A stretch of 64,000 nucleotides of DNA, taken from positions 3,534,001 through 3,598,000 of the forward strand of contig NC_020514.1 in assembly GCF_000347635.1 (NCBI RefSeq), given 5' to 3'. Below, in pieces: positions 9,042-18,336 of the stretch. A program made the position numbers and the translations under genes. The stretch is from Paraglaciecola psychrophila 170 (GTDB lineage Bacteria > Pseudomonadota > Gammaproteobacteria > Enterobacterales > Alteromonadaceae). Position 1 is the first letter of the stretch. The number at the start of each line of letters is the position of its first letter. The notes under the pieces are model-generated. The model made no database searches. It was not told where the DNA came from and saw only the letters and a list, made by a program, of their open reading frames with translations.

Positions 9042-10097
9042 CTAGCACTCAAACATCGACCAATCTAATGGCGTGCCTTTAACCAAAGCATGTTTAGCAA
9101 CTTTACCTAATACATTGTCCCAGTGTTTAGGTGCCAATCCAAAAGCTGGGCGCACTATTCTTAGATTGGTTGAACTTAAGGCTTGTCCTTGCAGAACATT
9201 TTCACTCACATAGATTGAACGACGATACTGTTTCGACTTTTCTTCTGCTTGGGTGCCACCATACTTGACTTGTCCTAACGCTTGATGGGCTCTTTTGGTC
9301 TCAATCACTAAAGAGGCTAATTCATCAGGCTGTAACGAAAAAGCCGCATCCACGCCCCCCGCTTGTCGGTCTAAAACAAAATGTTTTTCAATAACAGTGG
9401 CACCGAGTGCAACTGCCGCAACAGACACGCCAATACCTGCGGTATGATCAGAAAGGCCCATTTGGCAGCCAAAGGCATCGCGTAAATGTGGGATAGTCAA
9501 AATATTAGACTGAGTCGGTTGTGCTGGATACGTGCTGGTACATTTTAATAAAATGATATCCTCACAACCTGCCTGCCTAGCCACATTAACGGCTTGTTCA
9601 ATCTCCGTTAAACTGGCCATGCCGGTAGATAGTATTAATGGTTTTTTCTTACTAGCGGCTTTACGAATCAGTGGTAAGTCGGTTAGCTCAAATGAGGCAA
9701 TTTTAAAACAGGGAACGTTCAGATCATCTAAGAAGTCAACAGCCTGTTCATCAAATGGCGAGCTAAATGCCAGCATACCTAGAGACTTAGCTTTATCGAA
9801 CAAGGGTTGATGCCACGCGTATGGCGTAGCCGCTTTTTGATACAACGCGTGTAACGACTCGCCTCGCCACAAGCTGTCTTCTTCGTGAATAACGAAGTGT
9901 TCGTTATTCACGTCTAGTGTCATACTATCAGCCGTAAAGGTTTGTAATTTTATGGCATGTGCACCGGCTTTTGCGGCCGCTTCCACCATCAACATGGCAA
10001 CATCAAGTTGCTGACTGTGATTACCGCTCAGTTCAGCTATAACGAAGGGCGGGAAATCTGCGCCTATACTGCGCTTACCCAGTTTTATCTCATTCAT
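9042..10097 (-). CDS. pseI: PseI, pseudaminic acid synthase
   Basis: 351 residues, matching NeuB-family synthases. The TIM-barrel N-terminal domain has FVIAELSGNHSQQLD and AHAIKLQTFTADSMTLD. GMASLTEIEQAV and GLSDHTAGIGVSVAAVALGA follow, and a C-terminal SAF (antifreeze-like) domain begins near residue 290. It condenses the altrose derivative with phosphoenolpyruvate to give pseudaminic acid (EC 2.5.1.97). I prefer PseI to sialic or legionaminic acid synthase because pseB, C, F, G and H are all adjacent. It overlaps the upstream GT9-like gene by 8 bases. Confidence 0.93.
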   Translation of the reverse strand: MNEIKLGKRSIGADFPPFVIAELSGNHSQQLDVAMLMVEAAAKAGAHAIKLQTFTADSMTLDVNNEHFVIHEEDSLWRGESLHALYQKAATPYAWHQPLFDKAKSLGMLAFSSPFDEQAVDFLDDLNVPCFKIASFELTDLPLIRKAASKKKPLILSTGMASLTEIEQAVNVARQAGCEDIILLKCTSTYPAQPTQSNILTIPHLRDAFGCQMGLSDHTAGIGVSVAAVALGATVIEKHFVLDRQAGGVDAAFSLQPDELASLVIETKRAHQALGQVKYGGTQAEEKSKQYRRSIYVSENVLQGQALSSTNLRIVRPAFGLAPKHWDNVLGKVAKHALVKGTPLDWSMFEC

Positions 10098-11148
10098 CTT
10101 GTTGATCCTTGATATGAATGAAAACGGATTCTATACTTTCTACTAAGTCCTCTGGTTTATCGCAGTTACAGTCTACAGCAGCAATACCATCTTGACTGAC
10201 GCTATGCTGCATACAGGGAGACAGCGGGTCAGTTGCAAATTCTGGCATTAACAACGCTGGCTCGCTGTTGCCACTGACAAGTAACGTCGCACAAGCAACT
10301 GCTTGAGCATACCAACGATTTCCACTTGGTTTACATACCATCAAGTCAGTGGCTGAGAGCATTTTTAAGAGTGAGCGAATATCCTGCTTGTCCTCGATAT
10401 CACTCCAAACAACATAGCCTTTTTGTTCTAATAGTTTTTTTAAACGATCGGCATAGGGGTAAAGGTATCCATCGTCAGATTGAGCAAAGCATAAACCAAT
10501 CACTTTCTTGTCTTTCGCTTTTTTAGCTAATCGTTTATCAGCGCTGACAACGATAGATTGTTCTAATTTGTCATCGACTAAACCACAGCACCTACTTAAA
10601 TAATACTCTGGATATCCGCCTTCATACACGGTCTCGTATTGCCACCAGCGACTATGCAAGCGGTGCATGTTGACAAACGAACTCGCCATGAAAGCTTGCG
10701 TTGAATTAACATAGTCAGCTTGCAAACTTTTGTCTTGCACTTGGTGCAACAATTGCCGCACCGACATATTTAAATAATTACCACTGACTGGCTCCCCAGC
10801 ATCGCTAAGAAAGCGCGCCAGAAAACACGGCATAAAGGTAGTATCTAAATTAACTATCTTACTGTAGTTTTCACCGATTATCTCTTCTGCTAATCCTAAA
10901 AATGACTCCATCGCAAGAAAGAAATCGTCAGGCCACTGCTGCTCAGTGATATGTTTTACCTGCACTCTCGGTTCGGCCAATTTAATTAATTCTGCACCGT
11001 CTGCAAATGTTAAAAAGTGGAGCTCTGCCTCGGGGAGGGTTTTCTGAAAATAGCGTAATACAGGTAGACCAATCGCACAGACATCAGCCGAACTTAACAT
11101 TCTGACTAACAATACTTTTTCAGTCTTAGACTCAACTAATTCATTCAC
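10090..11148 (-). CDS. Putative glycosyltransferase, GT9-like fold
   Basis: 352 residues. The start KVLLVRMLSSADVCAIGLPV followed by LPEAELHFLTFADGAELI is the pattern of ADP-heptose:LPS heptosyltransferase-like (GT9) proteins. A second half begins near KVIGLCFAQSDDG and has LLKMLSATDLMVCKPSG as the putative donor-binding region. It lies inside the pse operon, overlapping both pseF and pseI by 8 bases, so it probably acts on the same glycan. No Maf-type nonulosonate transferase is in the window, so this is a candidate for attaching part of the flagellin glycan. The donor is unknown; the fold call is moderate. Confidence 0.6.
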   Translation of the reverse strand: MNELVESKTEKVLLVRMLSSADVCAIGLPVLRYFQKTLPEAELHFLTFADGAELIKLAEPRVQVKHITEQQWPDDFFLAMESFLGLAEEIIGENYSKIVNLDTTFMPCFLARFLSDAGEPVSGNYLNMSVRQLLHQVQDKSLQADYVNSTQAFMASSFVNMHRLHSRWWQYETVYEGGYPEYYLSRCCGLVDDKLEQSIVVSADKRLAKKAKDKKVIGLCFAQSDDGYLYPYADRLKKLLEQKGYVVWSDIEDKQDIRSLLKMLSATDLMVCKPSGNRWYAQAVACATLLVSGNSEPALLMPEFATDPLSPCMQHSVSQDGIAAVDCNCDKPEDLVESIESVFIHIKDQQDE

Positions 11149-11842
11149 TATGATGCCCCTGAACGTAAGCTTTAAACATCAGTTCTGCCCGCTGCCAATC
11201 TTCTGGCGTATCGATATCCTGTACTAAATGCCGGGGTAAAACCACTGGTAGGCTATGTTGACTAAAAATTTTTCGATTCGATAAATAAGCATCCGTTGTA
11301 CCCCAATAAAACTGGCCAGCATCATGGTATGCCTCTTCTAGATCCTGGGAGCGTTTTCCAATATCGTCAGGAAACATCGGAGCTACACCTGCTTGATTTT
11401 TGAGCAGCGCCCGTTGCACCGGAAAAGGAAAACTAGTGACTGAAAACGCAAAAGACTTTTCGCTTTGCTGTTCTAGGGAGTCTAAACCTTGCTTTAAAAA
11501 CTTGGCTTGTAAAAACGGTGCAGTGGCGTAGATACAACAACAAAATTTAGGTTTATAAAAATGTTCGATACAAAACTTGATGCCGTGATTAGTGACTGGG
11601 CGTGTGCCAACCACATCATTTGACAACTCCTGAGGCCGAATAAAAGGCACATCAGCTCCATAAGCTTTTGCTACCTCTGCTACTTCTTCGCTGTCAGTAG
11701 AGACGATGATCTTGTCAAACAAACCAGATGTTTTGGCCGCGTCTATCGAGTAAGCGATAAGAGGTTTTCCAGCAAATATTTTAACGTTTTTAAGGGGAAT
11801 TCGCTTACTGCCACCACGTGCAGGGATGATGGCAATATTCAC
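11141..11842 (-). CDS. pseF: PseF, CMP-pseudaminic acid synthetase
   Basis: 233 residues, right for nonulosonate cytidylyltransferases. The N-terminus IPARGGSKRIPLKNVKIF is the CTP-binding signature, and IIVSTDSEEVAEVA follows. PseF activates pseudaminic acid with CTP (EC 2.7.7.81) in the cytoplasm. It overlaps pseC by 4 bases and the GT9-like gene by 8. It could be mistaken for NeuA, but the complete pse gene set around it decides the assignment. Confidence 0.9.
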   Translation of the reverse strand: MNIAIIPARGGSKRIPLKNVKIFAGKPLIAYSIDAAKTSGLFDKIIVSTDSEEVAEVAKAYGADVPFIRPQELSNDVVGTRPVTNHGIKFCIEHFYKPKFCCCIYATAPFLQAKFLKQGLDSLEQQSEKSFAFSVTSFPFPVQRALLKNQAGVAPMFPDDIGKRSQDLEEAYHDAGQFYWGTTDAYLSNRKIFSQHSLPVVLPRHLVQDIDTPEDWQRAELMFKAYVQGHHSE

Positions 11843-12984
11843 GTCAACACCTCGTGAAGTACAGCAATCACTTTTGCCTGTTCTGTATCAGTTAAACTTG
11901 GAAACAAGGGCAATGTTAGAGCGTTTTGATAAAAATGCTCAGACACTGGAAAATCACCTTCTTTAAAACCCAGTTGCTGATAATAAGGTTGCAAATGAAT
12001 CGGGATATAATGCACATTTACGCCCACCCCTTTGTCATGAAGCTGCTGGTAAACGTGATGACGATCATGTTGTATTAGCTCGACCATATATAAGTGCCAT
12101 GCACTTTTAAATTGCGGCTCTACAACCGGAAGTTTTAAAGGCAAATCAGCTAGGGCATTATCATATACTTTGGCGAGCTCAGAACGTTTTTGAATAAATA
12201 CGTCCAGCTTACTCAACTGTGATAACCCAAGTGCAGCATGTAAATCGCTCAGCCTATAGTTATATCCCAGCTCAAGTTGCTGATAATACCAAGGACCATG
12301 ACTTTCTCCTTGATATTGTGATGGGTCTTTTGTCACTCCATGCTTAGCAAATAATTGAAGCTTTTGGTAAAGCTGGCTTTGATTAGTTAAGACTGCGCCG
12401 CCTTCAGCACTGGTTATTGATTTAACTGGATGGAAACTCAAAACTGACATATCAGAATAGACACAACTACCAATCCTAGATTGCTGATAACTGCCCCCTA
12501 ACCCATGTGCAGCATCTTCAATAAGTACAATAGAATACAGCTGAGTTAGCTTTTGAATAGTTTGCATTTCACAGCTCAATCCAGAAAAGTGCACCACAAT
12601 TAACGCTTTTGGTAAACAATTCTGAGTGGCAGCATATTGGAGTTTGGTTTCTAATGCGCTGATATCAATATTACGGGTAAGAGGGTGTATATCCACAAAA
12701 TCTATCGTTGCGCCGCAATACAGCGCACAGTTTGCTGATGCTACAAAAGAATTGGGTACAGTCCAGACTGAATCGCCTGCTACAACACCTGCAGCTAAAC
12801 ACGCCACATGCAAACCTGACGTTGCACTATTGACTGCAACACAGTGGTTAGCGCCAGTATATTCGCATAGAGCTTGCTCAAATTTAGGTACCACAGTACC
12901 TTGAGTCAAAAGCTGGTTGCGAAGTACCTCAACAACTGCATCGACATCATCTTCATCAACGAGATGTTTACCGTACGGGATCAT
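11839..12984 (-). CDS. pseC: PseC, UDP-4-amino-sugar transaminase
   Basis: 381 residues, DegT/DnrJ/EryC1 aminotransferase family. PLP site features are present: NSATSGLHVACLAAG, IEDAAHGLGG, and the Schiff-base lysine in SFHPVKSITSAEGG. The start IPYGKHLVDEDDVDAV and NQLLTQG are typical of PseC. It converts the 4-keto product of PseB to UDP-4-amino-4,6-dideoxy-beta-L-AltNAc (EC 2.6.1.92). It follows pseB by 12 bases. Confidence 0.93.
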   Translation of the reverse strand: MIPYGKHLVDEDDVDAVVEVLRNQLLTQGTVVPKFEQALCEYTGANHCVAVNSATSGLHVACLAAGVVAGDSVWTVPNSFVASANCALYCGATIDFVDIHPLTRNIDISALETKLQYAATQNCLPKALIVVHFSGLSCEMQTIQKLTQLYSIVLIEDAAHGLGGSYQQSRIGSCVYSDMSVLSFHPVKSITSAEGGAVLTNQSQLYQKLQLFAKHGVTKDPSQYQGESHGPWYYQQLELGYNYRLSDLHAALGLSQLSKLDVFIQKRSELAKVYDNALADLPLKLPVVEPQFKSAWHLYMVELIQHDRHHVYQQLHDKGVGVNVHYIPIHLQPYYQQLGFKEGDFPVSEHFYQNALTLPLFPSLTDTEQAKVIAVLHEVLT

Positions 12985-12996
12985 GCAATATCTCCC

Positions 12997-13995
12997 TTAC
13001 AATATGACTTTATCAAGTAACTTTAATTCATCTATTGTTAGAAAGTGTGGATTAGTACCTGAGTGATATTCAAATTTTTCTTCTACCGGCTTCCCGACTT
13101 CACTTAATTTGTTTTTTAAGTAATTGACTGTTTTATCGAAGAACTTAATCGCAGGCGTAATCACGTAATGATCATCGAATTCAAGAGAATGATGCGCCAT
13201 TTCCTCTGGCACCATGACTTCATGCAGTTTCTCGCCAGGGCGAATACCCACTATTTCATAATCTCGGTTGCCACTAATAGATTCGACCAGATCTAAAATA
13301 CGAATAGAAGGAATTTTAGGTACAAATATCTCGCCACCCTGCATACGCTGAAAGTTCTTTACAACAAACTCTACACCGTTGTCTAGGGTGATCCAGAAGC
13401 GTGTCATTTCCGCATGAGTCACGGGCAACTTAGTTACACCCTCATCCAAGAGTTTATGAAAAAATGGTACTACTGAGCCTCTAGAACCAACAACATTGCC
13501 ATAACGTACTACAGCAAATCTGGGGCCCTTAGCACCGGACATATTGTTGGCAGCGACAAACAGTTTATCTGAGGCAAGTTTAGTCGCGCCATACAAATTA
13601 ACTGGATTAGCAGCTTTATCGGTAGACAGCGCAATCACCCGACTTACATCAGCGGCAATAGCTGCATCAATCACATTTTGAGAACCATATATATTAGTTT
13701 TGATACACTCATTAGGATTATATTCTGCAGCTGGCACTTGTTTCAGGGCTGCGGCATGCACCACATAATCAACATCGCGCATCGCAGATATTAGACGTTC
13801 TTTATCGCGCACATCACCAATAAAATAACGCATGCAAGACGCATTATAATGTTGCTGCATTTCAAATTGTTTTAACTCATCTCGGGAGTAAATAATCACT
13901 TTTTTAGGAGAATAGTTTTTGGTCAGAAAATCAGTAAAACGTTTACCAAATGATCCCGTTCCGCCCGTAATTAAAATAGATTTATTATTAAACAT
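12997..13995 (-). CDS. pseB: PseB, UDP-GlcNAc 4,6-dehydratase (inverting)
   Basis: 332 residues, extended SDR family. The NAD-binding motif TGGTGSFG is at 10-17, and IIYSRDELKQFEMQ matches the FlaA1/PseB subgroup. The catalytic region is ALSTDKAANPVNLYGATK. It does the first pathway step, dehydrating and epimerising UDP-GlcNAc at C5 (EC 4.2.1.115). It is the first gene of the pse run, 90 bases beyond the end of the fliS/fliT-like pair, so it may be read from a promoter there or by read-through from the filament genes. Confidence 0.95.
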   Translation of the reverse strand: MFNNKSILITGGTGSFGKRFTDFLTKNYSPKKVIIYSRDELKQFEMQQHYNASCMRYFIGDVRDKERLISAMRDVDYVVHAAALKQVPAAEYNPNECIKTNIYGSQNVIDAAIAADVSRVIALSTDKAANPVNLYGATKLASDKLFVAANNMSGAKGPRFAVVRYGNVVGSRGSVVPFFHKLLDEGVTKLPVTHAEMTRFWITLDNGVEFVVKNFQRMQGGEIFVPKIPSIRILDLVESISGNRDYEIVGIRPGEKLHEVMVPEEMAHHSLEFDDHYVITPAIKFFDKTVNYLKNKLSEVGKPVEEKFEYHSGTNPHFLTIDELKLLDKVIL

Positions 13996-14085
13996 AAACA
14001 GCCCTTACAATCATTTTAGTTGGGTAAAATGCATATTGACTTGATGCATCACCCAATTGATATAACTCGTTAAAATCTCTGATAT

Positions 14086-14394
14086 TCATCGATATTTATT
14101 CACTGCTTTGCGACCACGTACTAATCCGGAGAGTTGTTTTAATGACGCTTTAAATGATTCCTCAGCATAAGCAACTAATGCGCCATTAACTTGCAATTCA
14201 GCGGTCACAAACTTAATTTTTTCTTCTTCAGGGATATTTTCTAGGAAATTCTGGATAAATTCGTCGCGTTGCGTTACAAGTTTCAAAAACACGGACTCAT
14301 CAGGATCATTTTCAGTCGTTAGCTCTGATAGATCCTGATTAATACTTTTTAATGGGGAAGGTGTATAAGAATGATCTAATATTAATTTTTTCAA
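14086..14394 (-). CDS. Putative FliT/FlaI-like flagellar chaperone
   Basis: 102 residues, mostly helical and charged. No motif I can name with confidence. Its start overlaps the fliS stop by 4 bases, the place where Vibrio-type polar flagellar loci have FlaI and enteric ones have FliT, the export chaperone for the cap protein FliD. That position and the small helical character are the only grounds for the call. Confidence 0.55.
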   Translation of the reverse strand: MKKLILDHSYTPSPLKSINQDLSELTTENDPDESVFLKLVTQRDEFIQNFLENIPEEEKIKFVTAELQVNGALVAYAEESFKASLKQLSGLVRGRKAVNKYR

Positions 14395-14822
14395 ATCACT
14401 GCTTGACGTTTTTGCCTCTGCATCTCATAAGCCTCTTGCTTAGATGACTCAGGAATTTGCGACCAAGCTGTTTTAATCAGTAAAAACAGAGTAATCACTT
14501 CATCAACAATCTTCAAGTTATTCTGAACATTAGCATCAATCAAGCGCTGTATCATATAATCGTAAAGAGAATATAAATTATCAGCCACCTCACCTCCGGC
14601 CTCCAATTCTAGAGTATCTCGCAAGTTCATCAAGATAGCTGTTGCTCTAGAAATATGTTCAGACTTGCCAGCATAATCTTTTCGTTCTATACAGCCTTTG
14701 GTATAAGCAAGCTTATCTAACGTACCTTGCATTAACATTTCAGTTAACTTGTGCGGATCGGCTTGACTGATCTGTTGTTTCAAATTGCCTTTTTTATAGG
14801 CATTGATACCTTTTAAAGCCAT
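14391..14822 (-). CDS. fliS: FliS, flagellin export chaperone
   Basis: 143 residues. MALKGINAYKK and SQADPHKLTEMLMQGTLDKL are typical FliS, followed by RDTLELEAGGEVADNLYSLYDYM, the conserved helical core. FliS binds the C-terminal D0 helix of flagellin in the cytoplasm and keeps it from polymerising before export. It lies 40 bases after fliD, in the standard order flaG-fliD-fliS. Confidence 0.95.
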   Translation of the reverse strand: MALKGINAYKKGNLKQQISQADPHKLTEMLMQGTLDKLAYTKGCIERKDYAGKSEHISRATAILMNLRDTLELEAGGEVADNLYSLYDYMIQRLIDANVQNNLKIVDEVITLFLLIKTAWSQIPESSKQEAYEMQRQKRQAVI

Positions 14823-14862
14823 ATTGATTATCCATTTATTAAATAGTTAAACCACATTAAAT

Positions 14863-16320
14863 TTAGCCTAAAGTCGCCAATAAAGCTGAACCTGTTGAAT
14901 TTAATCTTGCTACTGTTTGGTCAAGATTTAAATACTTAGCCCGTAATATCTCCTCAGTTTTAGCCAGTCTTAACTCCAGGTTTAACCTTTCATCAAAAAT
15001 TTGCTCCCTTTGGTCTTTAGCAGTATTTTCTCGGGATTTAAGTAACCCGCTAAAACTGGTGTATTCTTCAACATAATCAAAAAGGCGAACAGCAATACCT
15101 TGCTTCTCATCGGTAAATAAAGCGGCAATATCATCAAAATTATCATTTAATGCCTCTTTTAGACGATCGTCACCACTGCCCAACCCGATATTGTCGGTGG
15201 AACTTATTTCCAACTCGCCCTGATCGTTATACTCTATACCAACTTGGAAAAGACCACCTAGGGCAGATGAGTCAACAGAAGAAAAAAGAATATTATTTAT
15301 ACCTGTTTGTATGCCCCTAACCAAAGAATCACCAGCGAGCGAACCATCGTCCTCTAAATCAGATTCACCGTATTTAGTAAGCAGTTTTATTTCGGCTTGT
15401 AAGGCGTTAAAATCCTTAACAAACTCTCTGATAGTTTCCTCGACGGCTTCTTTGTCAAAGCCAATACTCAAATTTGATGTCTTAAATGTTATGCCATCTG
15501 ATTCTAGTTCCGATCTTTCAGAAGCCTCGAAGCTGACATTTTCTATTACATTTTCAAATTTATTGGTTTTACTTTCTACAGCAATGCCGTCGATATTGGC
15601 TTTGGCGTTTTGAGCAAAAGTAACAGGTGTTAAATAAGTAGAAGCCTCAGTAGAGTTTGTAGTTGAAACAAGATCCAGTTCAGCTACATCATTAAAGTTG
15701 ACAATAACTAAGTCATTTCCTTCGCCGGGCGTGTTCGAAGTAAATACTAATTTTGCACCACCGACAGCAGTACCTGTATCTATAATACTGGCCGTGACAC
15801 CAAAGTTATCGTTTGAAGCATTGATGGCGTTTCGCAAGTCTTCTAATGAGTCACCAGCATTTAAGTTGATACTAAATGAATCACTGGTGGCATTAATTTT
15901 AAAAATAAGTTTGGCGGTACCAGTGCTTAATACCGTATCAGTGGAACTATCAAAGCCACCATCGCTTGCATCTGCGGTTTCAATTCGGCTACCGCTAGCG
16001 AGCTGACTTACGGCTATATTGTAGTCACCTTCTAGTGCACTATTGGATGCTTCAGCTGTAAAAGGTTCGACGCCCTCTGATGGATTATTTATACTTGGCT
16101 CACGCCCTTTGAGGTTCGCATTACTACGCAAGCTATCTAAGGTTTCTTGAAAATCCTCAAGTTTGGATTTTAACTTACCAATTCCAGAAATTTCAGCTTC
16201 AACGTTTTCCTCTCTGGAATTCAGAGCATCAGTTTTCGGCTTGCGCTCAGCATCGAGCAATTGCCCAACTAAACTTTCAAGATCCAAACCTGAACCGACA
16301 CCTAATGACTGAATTGACAT
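14863..16320 (-). CDS. fliD: FliD, filament cap protein
   Basis: 485 residues. The N-terminal start SIQSLGVGSGLDLESLVGQL is the FliD D0 signature, and GDYNIAVSQLASGSRI belongs to the N-terminal domain. The C-terminal third (residues 280-480) has the D0/D1 helices, ending ARLNSTGSALLATLG. It caps the growing filament and folds flagellin subunits arriving at the tip. It is exported and is a normal length for marine gammaproteobacteria. Confidence 0.95.
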   Translation of the reverse strand: MSIQSLGVGSGLDLESLVGQLLDAERKPKTDALNSREENVEAEISGIGKLKSKLEDFQETLDSLRSNANLKGREPSINNPSEGVEPFTAEASNSALEGDYNIAVSQLASGSRIETADASDGGFDSSTDTVLSTGTAKLIFKINATSDSFSINLNAGDSLEDLRNAINASNDNFGVTASIIDTGTAVGGAKLVFTSNTPGEGNDLVIVNFNDVAELDLVSTTNSTEASTYLTPVTFAQNAKANIDGIAVESKTNKFENVIENVSFEASERSELESDGITFKTSNLSIGFDKEAVEETIREFVKDFNALQAEIKLLTKYGESDLEDDGSLAGDSLVRGIQTGINNILFSSVDSSALGGLFQVGIEYNDQGELEISSTDNIGLGSGDDRLKEALNDNFDDIAALFTDEKQGIAVRLFDYVEEYTSFSGLLKSRENTAKDQREQIFDERLNLELRLAKTEEILRAKYLNLDQTVARLNSTGSALLATLG

Positions 16321-16379
16321 ATCACGCCTCTACTCCAACAATATTCTGAAGGATAAAGTTAATGTCACAAATGTTGACA

Positions 16380-16808
16380 TTAAACCTGTTTGTTAAATAG
16401 TAAACCTACTGCTGTTCCAACTTCCGTTTGCAAGTCTTGCAAACGTTCTGAGATTCTTAGTATTTCTTCAGAAGGTATTTGTCGAATAATTTCACCAGAC
16501 TCCGAGTCAGTTACTTTAACAACTTGTTTATTGCTGCCTTCGTCTACCGAAAAATTTAACTGCCTACTGTTGCTCTGCACAAAATCATTTAATTGTGAAA
16601 CAGCCGTGTCAATTTGCCCCGAACTAACCTCAATAGGCACTTGTTCCTTTATTTCACTTGTGTCGGCTGACTCAGATAAATCTTTAGTTTCTAGTTGCGC
16701 TGATGCCTGTTCGGTTTCCGTTAATCGGTTTGTACGAATACTATCTGCGGTGGTACTTTCCCTAGGTACAGCAAAATCTTGGCCAACTTGTGATACATTA
16801 ATTTCCAT
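16380..16808 (-). CDS. flaG: FlaG family protein
   Basis: 142 residues. The C-terminal half has the FlaG pattern: LNFSVDEGSNKQVVKVTDS, then GEIIRQIPSEEILRISERL and GLLFNKQV. The N-terminal half is low-complexity and variable, as usual for the family. FlaG influences filament length in Vibrio and Pseudomonas; its exact role is unclear. It lies between the first flagellin and fliD, and a terminator-like hairpin (16834-16853) precedes it. Confidence 0.9.
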   Translation of the reverse strand: MEINVSQVGQDFAVPRESTTADSIRTNRLTETEQASAQLETKDLSESADTSEIKEQVPIEVSSGQIDTAVSQLNDFVQSNSRQLNFSVDEGSNKQVVKVTDSESGEIIRQIPSEEILRISERLQDLQTEVGTAVGLLFNKQV

Positions 16809-16833
16809 AAATCACCTTTATATAAAATACTAA

Positions 16834-16853
16834 TGGCTACTCTGCAGCAGCCA
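16834..16853 (-). terminator. Terminator-like hairpin between flagellin 1 and flaG
   Basis: An 8-bp stem with one G-T pair (TGGCTGCT / AGTAGCCA) and a 4-base loop, followed on the minus strand by a T-rich stretch. It sits directly after the flagellin gene at 16881-17705. Partial termination here would give far more flagellin mRNA than flaG-fliD-fliS mRNA. Confidence 0.5.
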
Positions 16854-16880
16854 CCCAAAGAATAGTTGCGAAACTAAATA

Positions 16881-17705
16881 TTAGCTAAGCAATGATAATG
16901 CAGCCTGTGGTCTTTGCTTGGCTTGACTTAAGACCGACAAAGACGCTTGCTGAATTATCTGGTTTTTAGTCAATTCAGCGGTTTCTGTAGCAAAATCTGT
17001 ATCTCGGATCCGTGAACGAGCACTGGCGATGTTTTCGGAGATATTACTCAGGTTACGTATAGTAGACTGAAAGCGATTTTGCAAGGCACCTAAGTCGGCA
17101 CGAATACCTCCCACGGCAGATATTGCTGTTGTTATTGCAATGAGTGCTGTGGAAGCCCCATCAAGAGTAGACAAATCGGTTGCAGCGATGCCTAAACCAG
17201 AAGAGCCATAACCGCTTGCTCTAGACAAGTTGACAGAGATAGTCTGTCCAGCGTTAGCACCAACTAAAAATTTTGAAGAGAAGCTACCTTTTGAAGTATC
17301 TAGATTACCGAACTGTGTATCAGATGCGATACGACTGATCTCATTTATTAATGCAGTTACTTCTTTTTGCAACGCCGTTCGATCAGCAGAAGAGTTAATG
17401 CCATTTTGAGATTGCACAGCTAAAGTCCGAATGCGTTGTAATGAAGTTGTAACCTCACCCAATGCACCTTCAGCTGTTTGTGTGAGTGAAATCGCATAGT
17501 TCGCATTTTGTACTGCTTGATTCAAACCTTGTACTTGTGTCGTAAGACGATCTGAAATCTGCAAACCAGCGGCATCATCCGCAGCACGGTTTATCCTAAA
17601 ACCTGAAGATAATCTTTCGAAAGATGAATTCAAAGCTTGACCAGAACTGAACAACTGGCGCTGTGCATTCAAAGAAGACACATTTGTGTTGACAAATAAA
17701 CCCAT
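16881..17705 (-). CDS. fliC: Flagellin 1
   Basis: 274 residues. N-terminal D0/D1 ([37 protein letters not shown]) and C-terminal D1/D0 (RSRIRDTDFATETAELTKNQ ending AALSLLS) are joined by a short middle, so D2/D3 are absent as in many polar flagellins. The ribosome binding site is strong (AGGAGG, seven bases before ATG). A sigma-28 promoter lies at 17879-17905. Unlike its paralogues it ends in QAKQRPQAALSLLS. As the one followed by flaG-fliD-fliS it may be the main filament subunit. Confidence 0.95.
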   Translation of the reverse strand: MGLFVNTNVSSLNAQRQLFSSGQALNSSFERLSSGFRINRAADDAAGLQISDRLTTQVQGLNQAVQNANYAISLTQTAEGALGEVTTSLQRIRTLAVQSQNGINSSADRTALQKEVTALINEISRIASDTQFGNLDTSKGSFSSKFLVGANAGQTISVNLSRASGYGSSGLGIAATDLSTLDGASTALIAITTAISAVGGIRADLGALQNRFQSTIRNLSNISENIASARSRIRDTDFATETAELTKNQIIQQASLSVLSQAKQRPQAALSLLS

Positions 17706-17878
17706 AAAAAACCTCCTGAAAACTCACCGCACGCCGATAGCGTGATTGTACTAGTAAGTTTGCCTCAATATAGATGGTCAAAAACCTCTTCTTGACCATC
17801 ACCTCACTTACATCATTTAACAACACCTCTATCGTCAAACGAGGCTAAAAGCGATCAATTAGACAACCCTCGACCTAC

Positions 17879-17905
17879 GTATCGACACTTACAACAGTAA
17901 CTTTA
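17879..17905 (-). promoter_or_regulatory. Sigma-28 promoter of flagellin 1
   Basis: On the minus strand: TAAA (17905-17902), 15 bases, then GTCGATAC (17886-17879). The sigma-28 (FliA) consensus is TAAA-N15-GCCGATAA. Spacing is exact and 6 of 8 bases of the -10 match. It lies 174 bases before the flagellin start, leaving a long 5' leader. Confidence 0.75.
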
Positions 17906-18209
17906 GTTTTTTTTCGATTTTTTATTTATTATTCCTGATCTCAGATCTGACTTTTACTAATATTTAACAACCGTCTCAGTGAAAAAAGGTTTCAAGTGAT
18001 TTTCTTTAGAAACCTCTCCACTATCTTGCATCCCCAGATTTATCATGTCCTAAGATATAAATTGCCGATGTCTTGAACATAAGCTGAAACAATTTTGGAT
18101 ATGAAGATAATCGGGCGCAGTAATGAAATAACATTAATGACAAACATATACTGTGTCAGGTAAGAAGATGCAGTGCTTCAACGATTACAAAAACATAAAT
18201 AATCAATGT

Positions 18210-18224
18210 TGGCACACAACATGC
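18210..18224 (+). promoter_or_regulatory. Sigma-54-like site facing away from the flagellins
   Basis: TGGCACACAACATGC reads as GG-N10-GC on the plus strand, the invariant spacing of sigma-54 promoters. No gene lies downstream on this strand before 22506. It also forms an inverted repeat (ATGTTG / CAACAT around GCACA), so it might instead be a protein-binding palindrome. A similar site occurs at 19707-19721. Confidence 0.35.
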
Positions 18225-18252
18225 TTTGGGATCAGGGACATTAGCAGACTAT

Positions 18253-18287
18253 TTGTGAAAACACTTAGTCTTGTGAAAACACTTAGT
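18253..18287. repeat. Tandem 17-bp direct repeat
   Basis: TTGTGAAAACACTTAGT occurs twice, at 18253-18269 and 18271-18287, separated by one base. It lies in the spacer between flagellin 1 and flagellin 2, about 30 bases downstream of the sigma-54-like site. Function unknown. Confidence 0.8.
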
Positions 18288-18295
18288 TGCTAATG

Positions 18296-18336
18296 AAAAA
18301 AGGCCGGGGAAAATACTCTTACATAGCGTCCCCGAC
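18296..18336 (-). terminator. Rho-independent terminator, copy A
   Basis: On the minus strand GTCGGGG pairs with CCCCGGC (one G-T pair), followed by a run of T. Part of a 64-base element (18303-18366) with a second, nearly identical copy at 18550-18612. Just upstream on the minus strand a smaller stem (TTGCTC / GAGCAA) makes it a double hairpin. Confidence 0.65.

Noticed and set aside
17596..17838. Second minus-strand frame overlapping the flagellin 1 start
   Set aside because: Out of frame with a clearly conserved flagellin N-terminus.
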